In this document: positions 41,362-52,495 of the stretch, piece after piece
Layout: each line of letters opens with the position of its first letter
Numbering within the stretch: position 1 is the first letter of the stretch
Assembly: GCF_016743795.2 (NCBI RefSeq)
Contig: NZ_CP060138.2
Location: 558,001 to 622,000 of the forward strand
Length of the DNA stretch: 64,000 bases
Origin: Rickettsia tillamookensis
GTDB lineage: Bacteria > Pseudomonadota > Alphaproteobacteria > Rickettsiales > Rickettsiaceae
Direction of reading: 5' to 3'
The notes under the pieces: generated by a model
Database searches by the model: none
What the model saw: only the letters and a program-made list of their open reading frames with translations
What the model was told of the DNA's origin: nothing
Position numbers and translations under genes: made by a program

Positions 41362-41808
41362 ATGACTATAACGCAAGTTAAAATTAAGAAATTAGAAAAT
41401 TTTTCAGGTAGTTTGCCGGAATATGCTACAGAGCATAGTGCGGGGATGGATTTAATAGCTGCAAATGAGCAACCTATAACAATAAAAGCAGGTGAAATAC
41501 AGCTAATTCCAACCGGCATCGCTATAGCATTACCTGACGCATTTGAAGCACAGATAAGACCTCGTTCGGGTCTTGCCGTTAAACACGGTATTACGGTTGC
41601 TAATTCACCCGGTACTATTGATGCAGATTATCGAGGCGAAATAAAGGTGATTCTTATTAACTTGGGTAAAGAAGATTTCGTTATAGAAAAAGGCATGCGA
41701 ATTGCACAGATGATAATTTCTAAGTACGAACGCATATTATGGGAAGAAAGTAGTAGCCTTACGGAAACGATACGTGGTAGCGGCGGTTTCGGTTCTACGG
41801 GTGTTTGA
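41362..41808 (+). CDS. dut: dUTP diphosphatase
   Basis: Trimeric dUTPase that hydrolyses dUTP to dUMP and PPi, keeping uracil out of DNA. All five motifs are visible in the 148-residue protein: [41 protein letters not shown] and the C-terminal P-loop-like [10 protein letters not shown]. Start ATG is 1 nt after the S49 peptidase stop. Confidence 0.97.
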   Translation: MTITQVKIKKLENFSGSLPEYATEHSAGMDLIAANEQPITIKAGEIQLIPTGIAIALPDAFEAQIRPRSGLAVKHGITVANSPGTIDADYRGEIKVILINLGKEDFVIEKGMRIAQMIISKYERILWEESSSLTETIRGSGGFGSTGV

Positions 41809-42080
41809 CGTCATTGCTGCGTGGATATCTAATCGTCATTGCGAGGAGCGAAGCGACGTGGCAATCCAGTAAAAAATGCTATACAACTAGCATTTTTTTA
41901 TTATTTTTTCTGGATTGCCACGTCGCTTCGCTCCGGCTTTGTTGCATGGCTCAAAAAACCCGCTCGGTGTCATACCGTGGCTTGTCCACGGTATCCAGAA
42001 AAAAAAACTGGATACCGCGATCAAGTCGCGGTATGACATAAAGGTACTGGATCCCGTGGTCAAGCCACGGGATGACAACT
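41809..42080. repeat. mosaic of three to four palindromic elements between dut and slt
   Basis: In order: an element with cgtcattgcgaggagcgaag...cgtcgcttcgctcc (41834-41933) whose right end is cut; a gttgcatggctcaaaa boundary; a tgtcataccgtggcttgtcc / gatcaagtcgcggtatgaca element (41970-42037); and an isolated right half ggatcccgtggtcaagccac (to 42074). Small ORFs on both strands here are translated repeats. Confidence 0.85.
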
Positions 42081-42099
42081 GCAACAAATCATAAAACTT

Positions 42100-44073
42100 A
42101 TGAAAATAAAATTATTAACTTCTATATTTTTGTTAGCTTTGAATTGGATCCCGTGGTCGAGCCACGGGATGACAACTGCGGTAAATTCTGATTCTGTTAA
42201 GCAGGTTTTTACCTATATCGATCAAAAAAATTGGTCACAAGCTGAAGATTTAGCTCTAGAGGTAAATAGTAAAGTTTTAACAAAAATTGTACTTTCTCAG
42301 AAATATTTAGATAATAAATATTCAGATAATAGTTTTGAACAAGTAATAAGGTTTTTACGCAATAATCCGGATTGGCCTCAAAATAAGCTGCTTGAAGAAA
42401 GAGCGGAAGAATATCTAAATAATAATACAAATAAAAAAGTAATTTTTGATTGGTTTAGTAAACATCCTCCTCTTACCGGCAAAGGTTATAAATTTTATGT
42501 GGCAGCTGCAAGTAGTTTAATCAAAGATCAGAAGATATTACTACCTATTATTAAAGAGGCTTGGGTATATGCCAACTTCACTCCTGAAGAAGAAAATGTA
42601 TATTACAATAAGTGGCATAAATATTTAACAACAAATGATCATTTAGAGAGAATAGAAGAACATTTATGGAAAAATGATGTTAGGTCTGCTGAGCAATCCC
42701 TGAAATATATAGATCAAGGTTATCGTAATTCTTTTAAAGTCCAAATTGCGATTATAGGTAAATCGCCAAATGCTGAAAAGCTTTTTAAAACTGTTCCTGA
42801 AAAATACTATACTTCCGGTTTATTATATCGTTATTTAGATTTTAAAAAAATACAAAAGCCGACAAAGGAAATTATTACTTTATTTAAGAAAGCTAAAAAT
42901 AACCGTAAACATTTTGCTAAATGGTGTCGTATTCAGTCCTATTATGCTCGTGAATTCATCGATTACAAAGATTTTGCTAATAGCTATAGAATGGCAACGC
43001 TTCCTTTTGCTACTTGTCCTGAAACTATAAGGGAGCAGGAGTGGCTTGCGGGTTGGCTTTCTTTAAGCTTTTTAAAGAAGCCTGATCAAGCATTAGTACA
43101 TTTTAATAAGTTTATTAAAGTTGTTAAGACTCCGATTAGTTTGGCACGTGGATTTTATTGGCTCGGTCGTACTTATGAAGCGAGAAGCGATAAACAAACT
43201 GCCAAGAAATTTTATGAGCAGGCAGCCAAATATTCTTTTACCTTTTATGGGCAGGTAGCAAATATTGAATTAAATAGGACAAAATTAGTTTTACCTCCTA
43301 TTCCCGTAATAACTTCTGAAGAAAGGAAAACTATAGAAAATAAAGAAATTATTAAAGCAATAAGGTTACTGGTTAAATATAATAAGAATAATTTAGCCAT
43401 GATATATTCCAAAGTAGCGATTAAAACTACTAAAAATCCTGCAGAAATTCAAATAATTGCGAATATTATTAAAGCAAATAATAATACTAACCATATGGTT
43501 GAGGTAGCAAAAATTGCTGCCCAAAATAACGCTTTTATTCCGGATTGTGCTTTTCCAACGCCTTATAATCTAGGAGGTTTGCCTATCCCACCTCATTTAA
43601 CTTACGGAATAATTAGACAGGAATCGGTTTTTGATCATAAAGCTGTAAGCTATGCAAATGCTATGGGACTGATGCAGCTTATTAAAGGTACTGCTTGTGA
43701 TACTGCTAAATCTATAAATATGCAATGTAATGTAGCAGATTTGACTAGGAATCCGGTATATAATATTAAGCTTGGTTCACATCATTTTAAAAAATTATTA
43801 GATGAACATAAGGGTTCTTATATTTTATCGATTGCTTCTTATAACGCCGGAAGTCATAAAGTAGTAAAATGGATTTATAGATTCGGTGATCCAAGGGATA
43901 TAAAAGATACAAGAAAAGTCATTGACTGGATTGAGTTAATACCTTATTCTGAAACTAGAGATTATGTTCAACGGGTACTTGAAAATGTTCAGATTTATAG
44001 GGTAATCTTAAATAAGAATAGTAGCTTGTATTTTAAGCGTGACTTACATGCTTGTGATATATCAAAAAGTTAA
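42100..44073 (+). CDS. slt: Soluble lytic murein transglycosylase (Slt70-like) with repeat-derived N-terminal residues
   Basis: Cleaves glycan strands of peptidoglycan to release anhydro-muropeptides, feeding AmpG. The 657-residue protein has a long alpha-superhelical U domain (TPR/SEL-like, about residues 60-460) and a C-terminal GH23 domain: catalytic E508 in IIRQESVFDHKA, NAMGLMQLIKGTA, and SIASYNAGSHKVVKWI. The N-terminus MKIKLLTSIFLLAL is a signal peptide core, but it runs straight into [12 protein letters not shown], which is translated half of a palindromic element (42144-42174). The element therefore sits at the signal-peptide cleavage region, which must still work for export. Confidence 0.93.
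   Translation: MKIKLLTSIFLLALNWIPWSSHGMTTAVNSDSVKQVFTYIDQKNWSQAEDLALEVNSKVLTKIVLSQKYLDNKYSDNSFEQVIRFLRNNPDWPQNKLLEERAEEYLNNNTNKKVIFDWFSKHPPLTGKGYKFYVAAASSLIKDQKILLPIIKEAWVYANFTPEEENVYYNKWHKYLTTNDHLERIEEHLWKNDVRSAEQSLKYIDQGYRNSFKVQIAIIGKSPNAEKLFKTVPEKYYTSGLLYRYLDFKKIQKPTKEIITLFKKAKNNRKHFAKWCRIQSYYAREFIDYKDFANSYRMATLPFATCPETIREQEWLAGWLSLSFLKKPDQALVHFNKFIKVVKTPISLARGFYWLGRTYEARSDKQTAKKFYEQAAKYSFTFYGQVANIELNRTKLVLPPIPVITSEERKTIENKEIIKAIRLLVKYNKNNLAMIYSKVAIKTTKNPAEIQIIANIIKANNNTNHMVEVAKIAAQNNAFIPDCAFPTPYNLGGLPIPPHLTYGIIRQESVFDHKAVSYANAMGLMQLIKGTACDTAKSINMQCNVADLTRNPVYNIKLGSHHFKKLLDEHKGSYILSIASYNAGSHKVVKWIYRFGDPRDIKDTRKVIDWIELIPYSETRDYVQRVLENVQIYRVILNKNSSLYFKRDLHACDISKS
42144..42174. repeat. half palindromic element in the slt signal peptide region
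   Basis: Contains ggatcccgtggtcgagccac, nearly identical to the sequence ending at 42074 just before the slt ATG. The two copies flank the start codon about 96 bp apart. Confidence 0.85.
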
Positions 44074-44146
44074 TTTCCATTAGTGTTTTATTTTGACATA
44101 TGATAATATATAAGTATGATACGGAAACTAATTAAAAACATAAATT

Positions 44147-44156
44147 AAGAAGGAAG
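44147..44156 (+). promoter_or_regulatory. strong ribosome binding site ahead of a shifted start codon
   Basis: aagaaggaag lies 2-3 nt before ATG 44159. It is the best ribosome site in this stretch, but that ATG opens a frame that stops after 8 codons; see the downstream gene. Confidence 0.65.
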
Positions 44157-44158
44157 TT

Positions 44159-44330
44159 ATGAAAAAAATGGAGAAGCACTTATAAAAAACAGCGTAATGA
44201 TACAGATACTCAAGTAAAGAAATATAAACAAGATCTTGATGCAATCGGCATTAAATATGACCATAAATCTGCACATGTTGAAATTCCAAATCATGCTACC
44301 GGCGGGTTTGAATATTTTAGATGGGATTGG
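44159..44330 (+). pseudogene. out-of-frame original 5' end of the downstream repeat protein gene
   Basis: Removing one A from the seven-A run at 44162-44168 makes ATG 44159 read through in the frame of the downstream gene: MKKWRSTYKKQRNDTDTQVK and on through FEYFRWDWM. As it stands the ATG frame ends at a taa after 8 codons, so these 57 codons are disconnected from the rest of the gene unless slippage occurs. Confidence 0.7.
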
Positions 44331-45545
44331 ATGACAAGTACGTCAGGGCATAAACATTCAGACCACGTCACTACATTTAAGAATGTAGTAAGAACTTTAA
44401 AAGAAACTAAAAATAATCCAGCCCAGTATGAAAATTTAGTATCTAGCTTGAATGCTAATACTAAAAGTGCACTTGAGGCTACTATTAAGAGTAATAACAT
44501 TATTGTACCGACACAAGACACTAATAAGTTAATATCAGAAATATTAACAGGAATGCAAACATGGATCGATACAAAAAGTCATATCCCTATAGAACTTAAG
44601 CAAAAATTCTTAGAGTTAGGTGCTAGTAAGTTAGAATTATTCATAAAAGCTGCTCATGACCAATTTAATAATAAATGGATCGTTAAAGAATTTATTGATA
44701 ATGCTGTAAAAACTGGAGAAGAAGGTAGAAAATATTTAGCCGATTGTGACTGTAGTTCAACTGACCAGCTATGGGCAAAGCTTGTTGAACCTAAAATAGA
44801 AAGTATTATAACCCAACAAGATACTAATAAGTTAATATCAGAAATACTAACAGGAATGCAAATATGGTTAGATACAAAAAGTCATATTCCCATAGAACTT
44901 AAAAATAAATTCTTAGAGTTAGGTTCTAATAATTTAGAAAAGTTTATAGAAAGTGCTTCTGATAAATTTAACAATAAGTGGATAGTTAAAGAATTTGTTG
45001 ATAATGCTTTTGTACCACCTAGAGAGGAAGGTAATAAATATCTAGCTGATAGTAGTTGTGATTCTGTTGATACGCTATGGGCTAAAATAGAAAGCCTTAT
45101 AATAAATGAGGATTCAAATAAAGCTACAACCTCTCAGGCTTCATCAGAGAGTATAAATTCTAGTGACTTTAAAGGTAACACGTCAGATGAAGATTCCGAT
45201 GATGATATAGAGGTTATATCACAATTACTAGAATCTAAAGTAACGCTTAATAATGGTAAAAAAATTGAAGTTAAGAAAATTATAGATGCAATATATAACC
45301 CACAAGATTTAGATTTTTATTTAAGGAAGTTAACTCCTGAAACCAATCAGCTTGTGAAAAAAGAAATAGCATTAAAATTAGCTTACGATTTATATAATGA
45401 TTCTAAAGAGTTAAGCGTAGTAAGTGCTATATCTGAAACATTAGGTATTAGTGAGGAGTTCAATAATTACACTGACTTTAGCCTTGCGGAGTTAAAAGAT
45501 GAAGAAGTTAATATTACTGGTGGAGATTATTCGTATTTAGAATAA
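44331..45545 (+). CDS. Unrecognised protein with a 101-residue tandem duplication; true start probably lost to a frameshift
   Basis: At least 404 residues, soluble and acidic; no family recognised. Two consecutive units of about 101 residues (44511-44813 and 44814 to about 45110) share NKLISEILTGMQ, LDTKSHIPIELK, KFLELG, FNNKWIVKEF and LWAK. A Ser/Asp-rich linker (SSDFKGNTSDEDSDDDIEV) leads to a helical C-terminal domain. Methionine 44331 has no ribosome site and the coding pattern continues upstream to ATG 44159, which has a strong one but is off by one base. Either the gene is a fresh pseudogene, is expressed by slippage on the A run, or translation starts internally. Confidence 0.65.
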   Translation: MTSTSGHKHSDHVTTFKNVVRTLKETKNNPAQYENLVSSLNANTKSALEATIKSNNIIVPTQDTNKLISEILTGMQTWIDTKSHIPIELKQKFLELGASKLELFIKAAHDQFNNKWIVKEFIDNAVKTGEEGRKYLADCDCSSTDQLWAKLVEPKIESIITQQDTNKLISEILTGMQIWLDTKSHIPIELKNKFLELGSNNLEKFIESASDKFNNKWIVKEFVDNAFVPPREEGNKYLADSSCDSVDTLWAKIESLIINEDSNKATTSQASSESINSSDFKGNTSDEDSDDDIEVISQLLESKVTLNNGKKIEVKKIIDAIYNPQDLDFYLRKLTPETNQLVKKEIALKLAYDLYNDSKELSVVSAISETLGISEEFNNYTDFSLAELKDEEVNITGGDYSYLE

Positions 45546-45556
45546 TTTCCTTCCTC

Positions 45557-45637
45557 TGTTATACCGTGGTTTATCCACGGTATCTAGAAAAAATAAAATA
45601 AAGACTAGATGCCGTGGTCAAGTCACGGCATGACATA
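45557..45637. repeat. Rickettsia palindromic element, ataccgtggtttatcc variant
   Basis: ataccgtggtttatccacgg and ggtcaagtcacggcatgaca halves. It overlaps the open frame upstream of the true start of the S66 peptidase gene. Confidence 0.85.
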
Positions 45638-45691
45638 GTAGGGTTTACTGATTCATATAACAGGATTCTCAAATACCTATCAATTATATTC

Positions 45692-46645
45692 ATGATTCTT
45701 AAAAACTTATCTTTACTAATAATATTATTCTTTTCAATATCAGCTTTTTCTGCTGCTACTAACCTAAAAAATATCCCTATTACTGTTGTTGCTCCGGCAA
45801 CAGGTGCTGATAATAAAACTTTATCGGATTTAAAAAATATTAATGGATTAAATTTACAAATTCCTTCTAAATGTTTTGCTAAAGGTAAGCTACCCTTTCT
45901 TGCAAGTAGCGATGAAGTAAGATTTAATTGCCTGCGGGATATATTATTTGATGAGTCTGATAATGTAGTATGGAGTTTACGAGGCGGTTACGGTTCTGCT
46001 AGAATAATTCCCGATTTACTAAAGCTACCAAAACCAAATAAAGAGAAATTCTTTATAGGATATAGCGATATAACGGCGTTACATCTTTTTCTATCACAAG
46101 AATGGGGATGGAAAACTATTCACGGCAGTAATATAGCTGATTTATTAAAACCTGATAAAGAACAAAGTAATTTTACCAAGCTTGCTGAAATATTAAAAGG
46201 CACCGTAAAGCAGGTTACTATAGATAATTTGAGTCCGCTTAACGATATAGCAAAATCAAGTGATTTTGTTAACGGTAAACTAACAGGCGGTAACTTAACT
46301 ATGGTGCAAACTAGTATAGGAACAAGTTGGCAAATAAAGACTAAAGGCAAAATTCTTTTTTTAGAAGATGTGAATGTAGCTCCTTTTAGATTAGATCGTG
46401 AGCTTTTACACTTAAAGCAAGCAGGGTTACTTAAGGATGTTAAGGCTATAATATTTGGTTCATTCGGTAAAGATCTTGACGCCACAATGTTAGTGCTTCG
46501 TAATTTTGCAGATAATTTAAATATTCCGGTATTTAAAACAAATAGATTCGGTCATGAAAAAATTAACGATCCGATTGTTTATAATACGGGTAGTAAGATT
46601 ATTATGGGGAAGAATAAAGGATTTAAACTAGTGATGGAGTTGTAA
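45692..46645 (+). CDS. ldcA: LD-carboxypeptidase (peptidase S66, LdcA-like), exported
   Basis: Removes the terminal D-Ala from murein tetrapeptides, part of peptidoglycan recycling. The frame opens at 45614, but the leader is element-derived; ATG 45692 yields MILKNLSLLIILFFSISAFS, a good signal peptide, and about 317 residues. S66 features: nucleophile Ser in GYSDITALHLF (near residue 125), GGNLTMVQTSIGTSW, the Glu of LFLEDVNVAPFRLDR, and the His of RFGHEKINDP. The E. coli LdcA acts in the cytosol; a signal peptide here would place it in the periplasm. It follows slt and the repeat protein. Confidence 0.9.
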   Translation: MILKNLSLLIILFFSISAFSAATNLKNIPITVVAPATGADNKTLSDLKNINGLNLQIPSKCFAKGKLPFLASSDEVRFNCLRDILFDESDNVVWSLRGGYGSARIIPDLLKLPKPNKEKFFIGYSDITALHLFLSQEWGWKTIHGSNIADLLKPDKEQSNFTKLAEILKGTVKQVTIDNLSPLNDIAKSSDFVNGKLTGGNLTMVQTSIGTSWQIKTKGKILFLEDVNVAPFRLDRELLHLKQAGLLKDVKAIIFGSFGKDLDATMLVLRNFADNLNIPVFKTNRFGHEKINDPIVYNTGSKIIMGKNKGFKLVMEL

Positions 46646-46686
46646 ACTCTATTGCGAGTAGCCATAGGCTGCGTGGATCGGTTTTC

Positions 46687-46782
46687 TGTCATTGCGAGAA
46701 GAATTACGTAGTAATTCGACGAAGCAATCTCAGGAGTATTATTTCATGAGATTGCCACGTCGCTTCGCTCCTCGCAATGACG
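46687..46782. repeat. Rickettsia palindromic element, cgtcattgcgag family, nested in another element
   Basis: tgtcattgcgagaagaatta and cttcgctcctcgcaatgacg ends; flanked by gcgtggatcgg on the left and gtatccacgcaggcaatacc on the right, halves of an outer element. Confidence 0.85.
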
Positions 46783-46829
46783 ATTTAGTATCCACGCAGG
46801 CAATACCTCGTAGGAATGACATAGTGAGC

Positions 46830-49391
46830 CTACCTACCCAAATGCAAATAATCATTATACTTTGATAAATTCAAATCATAAGAAAAAGACTTATTTGTAA
46901 CGTAATATTCAAGTAATTTTATTAATCCTGCTTTATGTTTATTTAAAGTCTCGATGCTTAAAGCTATTTCTGTTGTTTGCACATAAGGTTCGGTACTGGT
47001 TATTTTTACATAGGCAATGGTGATTGGATTCCCGCTTTCGCAGGAATGACATAAAAGAGGCTGGGAATGACATAAAAGGGACAGAGAATGACATTCCGGG
47101 AATCCGTTTTCTAGTAACATCAAACTTTCTATAATAAGCTGTGGAGAGAGTCCAAGCTCTATTTCTTTCTTAGTCGGAATAGTGCCGGTCTTATAATCCA
47201 GTATAGTTATATTGTTTGATTTACTTATTTCAATTCGGTCAGCTATACCGATTATTTTTATATCTTGACCTGCAATATTTAGCTGTAATTCCCCTTTAAT
47301 TTCAAAATAGATTTCTTTGCAGTTTTTCCGGCGTTCTATATCAAATAAAATAAAAGCTTTGCTGAAAGCCGTAAGTTTTATTTGCCAAGTTTTTTTTGTG
47401 TAGCTTGGTAAAATAGTGCCATATAAAATATGATTACCGATATTTATTAAAGCATTTTGTTTATCAAACAAATTTAAATTAATAAATTGTTTGTCGTAAT
47501 TTTTAGAATATTCCTCTAAAACTTTATGAATAAAATTACCAAAATCCGATATTTTAGGCTCTTCCCATATATTATCTTTTTTACGTAGTCCAAGGATTTT
47601 CTTAGCATAAAACCCGTATGGGTTTCTTATTAATGTTTCTATGTCGGTTACTGATAAGATGCTTGGGAAAAAAGTGGAGTTTGCTGCTTTGTCATCCTTG
47701 CCTATCCCTATGTCATCTCTGCGTTCTCCTATGTCATCCCTGCGAAAGCAGGGATCCATGTCTAGGTTTGTATTAAGCTGGATTCCTGCTTTCGCAGGAA
47801 TGACATAGGAAGAAGTAGGTATGACATGCTCAAGTTGCAGCTTCAAAAATAAATTACTCGGCACTGATAACTTACCATCATATTTTTTAGCGTTTAGTAT
47901 AATTACTTGTTTATTTTGTAGAAATAAATTGAAGTAATCTGAATATAGAGTAGGGACGATTTCATTGTAATCTATATTTAGTATCTGCAAAGCTTTCTTG
48001 CTAAGCCATGGGTGAGATTTAGTGGTAGGTGTCCAGTTTTCATTATTAAAATGCGGTAATATAATTAAGTCGAATTTGCATAATGCTAAACCTTCCGGTG
48101 GTGCTATAATAATATTGGCAGAGTCGGTATTTTTATAATATTTGATATTAGAAAGTAAAAAAGAGAAGATTTTAGGAAAATCCTTTTTATCCGTTGAATT
48201 TATATATTTGCTGTATGAAGTTAAATTTGTTAAAAACTCAACTAGTTCTGCTCCTCCTTCTTTTTCCCAAATAGTAGGCAAAAGTTTTTCAGCTATTTCT
48301 TTAGTTAAGGTCAGAATATCTAGTATATTATGCGGGTTATCGGTAAATAAAATATCTATTAAGTTACGGCAATATTCTTTTGTATCCTCGTTATCAAATT
48401 GTAATTGTAATAAATATTTCGGTGAGGATATAAAGCGGTTTTTATTAGATAGCATTACTTCTAATTTTTGTGTAGCAGAGCAGTTAATTAAAGGATTTTT
48501 AAGTAATAAAAATAGGAGTTTTAAATCAAAATTATTACATAATATTTTAATAATGGAAGTTAGTAATTCACCTATATTAGTAAGCCTTAAGTCATTACCT
48601 AGTAAATCTTCGTATCTGTCTAAAAAATTGCAATATACTCTTTTAAGTTTATTATTATCTGTAACGATTGCTATTTTTTTATCGCTATTTTGACTGCATA
48701 TATAAGCTATTTGTTTAGCTTCTTCATAAATGTCATTAGGTTCATAATAAGATATACCATCGCTAATCTGCTTGGAGGCTGGATTATAGTGAACTATATA
48801 GTCCTTTAAGTCTTCCTCAAATCTTTTAAAAAAAACATTAGGTTTGAACATTCCGGCGAGTATTATTTGCTTATTCCTATTCTTTATCCTTATTATTTCT
48901 TCTTGTAATAGCTTTAATTTGTAAGATGCCTTAGTTTGTTTTTGAGTAAACGATATTTCTTCTTGCCATCTCGAAAAGCAATATTCTAGAAATTTATAAA
49001 TCTTTTGCCAATAATTGGAATTATTATAAGTTTCAATTAATTTTATATCGATATTATTGATTATAAGATCATTAAACAATTTCCTTAGAATTTCAGCAGC
49101 TTTTAGTGATTCATTTTTATTAAATTGTAAGTCTGTATATTCTGTAATTATTTTTGATATAATAAGAAGTTCTTCTATTTTAGATACATAATCCGAATTG
49201 GTTTTTTTTGAAATAAGAGAATTAAAAGGAATAATGGTAGGTAACTTAATTTTATATTTATCGGTTAAAATTTTCTTTAATTCTAGGCATGAAAAATTAT
49301 TAGGTAATATTATTTGAACTTCTGCACCTTTCCCTAATTTATCAATGATGTACTCAGCAAAACTTTCTAAAAAAGAATAATCAGCAGTCAT
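46830..49391 (-). CDS. addB: AddB-like recombination helicase/nuclease with two repeat-derived insertions
   Basis: An 853-residue protein resembling the AddB subunit of alphaproteobacterial AddAB, which processes double-strand breaks for RecA. The N-terminal two thirds resemble an inactivated UvrD-type helicase ([20 protein letters not shown]..., [13 protein letters not shown]). The C-terminus holds a RecB-type PD-(D/E)XK nuclease: [19 protein letters not shown], and [10 protein letters not shown], with catalytic D and K. Two palindromic-element insertions are translated: [12 protein letters not shown]...DDKAAN (47691-47809 region) just before the nuclease domain and [19 protein letters not shown] (47024-47100) near the end. 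No addA is in the window. Confidence 0.82.
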   Translation of the reverse strand: MTADYSFLESFAEYIIDKLGKGAEVQIILPNNFSCLELKKILTDKYKIKLPTIIPFNSLISKKTNSDYVSKIEELLIISKIITEYTDLQFNKNESLKAAEILRKLFNDLIINNIDIKLIETYNNSNYWQKIYKFLEYCFSRWQEEISFTQKQTKASYKLKLLQEEIIRIKNRNKQIILAGMFKPNVFFKRFEEDLKDYIVHYNPASKQISDGISYYEPNDIYEEAKQIAYICSQNSDKKIAIVTDNNKLKRVYCNFLDRYEDLLGNDLRLTNIGELLTSIIKILCNNFDLKLLFLLLKNPLINCSATQKLEVMLSNKNRFISSPKYLLQLQFDNEDTKEYCRNLIDILFTDNPHNILDILTLTKEIAEKLLPTIWEKEGGAELVEFLTNLTSYSKYINSTDKKDFPKIFSFLLSNIKYYKNTDSANIIIAPPEGLALCKFDLIILPHFNNENWTPTTKSHPWLSKKALQILNIDYNEIVPTLYSDYFNLFLQNKQVIILNAKKYDGKLSVPSNLFLKLQLEHVIPTSSYVIPAKAGIQLNTNLDMDPCFRRDDIGERRDDIGIGKDDKAANSTFFPSILSVTDIETLIRNPYGFYAKKILGLRKKDNIWEEPKISDFGNFIHKVLEEYSKNYDKQFINLNLFDKQNALINIGNHILYGTILPSYTKKTWQIKLTAFSKAFILFDIERRKNCKEIYFEIKGELQLNIAGQDIKIIGIADRIEISKSNNITILDYKTGTIPTKKEIELGLSPQLIIESLMLLENGFPECHSLSLLCHSQPLLCHSCESGNPITIAYVKITSTEPYVQTTEIALSIETLNKHKAGLIKLLEYYVTNKSFSYDLNLSKYNDYLHLGR
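47024..47100. repeat. partial palindromic element repeats inside addB
   Basis: ggattcccgctttcgcagga followed by three short repeats of gggaatgacataaaag type, giving the CHS-rich stretch near the AddB C-terminus. Confidence 0.75.
47691..47809. repeat. palindromic element array inside addB
   Basis: tgtcatccctgcgaaagcag and gctttcgcaggaatgaca arms plus two extra truncated tgtcat starts (47691, 47719), read in frame in addB. Confidence 0.8.
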
Positions 49392-49544
49392 AAATAATGT
49401 TTTTTACGATAATATAACAGATCCAAGGTCCGAAACAAATCTTATTTAAAACGATAATATAGTACAATAAATAATATTTGATTATTAGTTTCTTATTAAG
49501 TATCTTAAAATATATTAATTTAAATTTTATAAATAAGGTATCAT

Positions 49545-49946
49545 ATGAAAATTTTTATTATATTATTTACTATTATAGTTTCTATAACATCACGAGCTTA
49601 TGCTAATAATTTAAACTCACATATAGCTTATTGTGATAATATACAAGTAGAACAACAAGAAGATTTGATAATACAAAAATTGGTTAAACTATTTGCGGCT
49701 GAAATGAATTGTATTATTGGTGGCTGTTTACAACAATGGGATGTGCAAGATAATCGAGTAAAATATTCAATTGCTTGGCAAGAACAATGTGGACCTGTAA
49801 TTTATGGTCAGTATCAACTGGGAGACAATGGTAGAGGTTCTACTTTCGTATGTGAACGCTCTAAAAATTCCGTATGTTGTTGGCCGCTTGGATATGAATA
49901 TAATAAAGCGTTTGTAATATGTTCATCTAATTATATTGAAAACTAA
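49545..49946 (+). CDS. Small secreted cysteine-rich protein, unrecognised
   Basis: 133 residues with a clear Sec signal peptide (MKIFIILFTIIVSITSRAYA, cleavage about residue 21). The mature protein has eight Cys (AYC, NC, GGC, QC, VC, VCC, VIC), suggesting disulfide stabilisation through the Dsb system. No family recognised. The gene is preceded by a well-spaced aataaggtatcat start region and converges with the amidotransferase gene, the two stops being only 3 nt apart. Confidence 0.7.
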   Translation: MKIFIILFTIIVSITSRAYANNLNSHIAYCDNIQVEQQEDLIIQKLVKLFAAEMNCIIGGCLQQWDVQDNRVKYSIAWQEQCGPVIYGQYQLGDNGRGSTFVCERSKNSVCCWPLGYEYNKAFVICSSNYIEN

Positions 49947-49949
49947 TAT

Positions 49950-50678
49950 TTACTTACTAACTTTTACGAGTTCTTTAAATAATTCTAAATCTACTCCATT
50001 ATCGTTAAGATATTCAGGATGCCATTGAACGCCGATAACAAATTTATGTTTAGTTGATTCAATGGCTTCAATTATCCCGTCTTCTGCTTTTGCAGATACT
50101 ATAAGATTATTACCAAGTTGTTTAGCAGCCTGGTGATGAGTAGAATTAACCATAGTTTGTAGATGATTATTAGCTATTTTAGCAAGTTTAGTATTTGCTT
50201 CTATATTAATTGCATGCGAAACTATGTTTTTAGGCGAAGGTTGTGTATGATTAATTACAGTTTCAATATAATCAGGAATATGTTTAATAAGCGTACCCTT
50301 AAAAATAACGTTTAATAACTGCATACCTCGGCATATTCCTAAAACCGGAATATCTCTCTCTAATGCTTTCTTTAAAACTAATATCTCAAAATTATCACGT
50401 TCTTCATTAGAAATTACTACATCTTCGGCGTATTCCGGCTCATAAAATTTAGGATGTATGTCCTCATCACCTCCTGGAATTACAACACCGTCAACAAGTT
50501 CCATAAGCTGATTTATTGTATCAGTTTGATAAGGTAATAATAGAGGTACACCACCGGCTGCAATAATTGCATCGGTATAGTTTCTTCGCAAGGCGTACCA
50601 TGGAAAAGCAGCGTAAGTATATTTTTCACAATTTTGAGCTAAATCAGGTGTAACACCTATTATCGGTTTCTTTTTCAT
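49950..50678 (-). CDS. Class I glutamine amidotransferase-like (peptidase C26, gamma-glutamyl-GABA hydrolase family)
   Basis: A 242-residue C26 family enzyme similar to PuuD. The nucleophile Cys lies in VLGICRGMQLLN, the oxyanion Gly-rich stretch is VVIPGGDEDIHPKFY, and the catalytic His-Glu pair in VIGVQWHPEYL. Such enzymes hydrolyse gamma-glutamyl amide bonds; polyamine catabolism (PuuD) is the best-known role, but no other puu genes are here, so the substrate remains unknown. Confidence 0.88.
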   Translation of the reverse strand: MKKKPIIGVTPDLAQNCEKYTYAAFPWYALRRNYTDAIIAAGGVPLLLPYQTDTINQLMELVDGVVIPGGDEDIHPKFYEPEYAEDVVISNEERDNFEILVLKKALERDIPVLGICRGMQLLNVIFKGTLIKHIPDYIETVINHTQPSPKNIVSHAINIEANTKLAKIANNHLQTMVNSTHHQAAKQLGNNLIVSAKAEDGIIEAIESTKHKFVIGVQWHPEYLNDNGVDLELFKELVKVSK

Positions 50679-50729
50679 TTTGTTATCGTTTTATTATTTT
50701 TCTGTCAGCTATGTTGTTTATAAAAGTCC

Positions 50730-50834
50730 CGTCATTGCGAGCCAGCATTTATGCTGGCGTGGCAATCTCAGGAGTTTTTTAAATTATCTTATGAGATTGC
50801 CGCGTCGTTGCTAACGCAACTCCTCGCAATGACG
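50730..50834. repeat. Rickettsia palindromic element, cgtcattgcgag family
   Basis: cgtcattgcgagccagcatt and gcaactcctcgcaatgacg; it separates the amidotransferase gene from the coxA 3' end. Confidence 0.9.
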
Positions 50835-50862
50835 ACTTGGCATCCGCACAGCAAAGGCACTA

Positions 50863-52470
<1,608 letters not shown>

Positions 52471-52495
52471 TTATCCTGAATTTTGCTAGCTAATG

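Noticed and set aside
41805-42087. Three overlapping small frames on both strands between dut and slt
   Set aside because: All are translations of the mosaic of palindromic elements.
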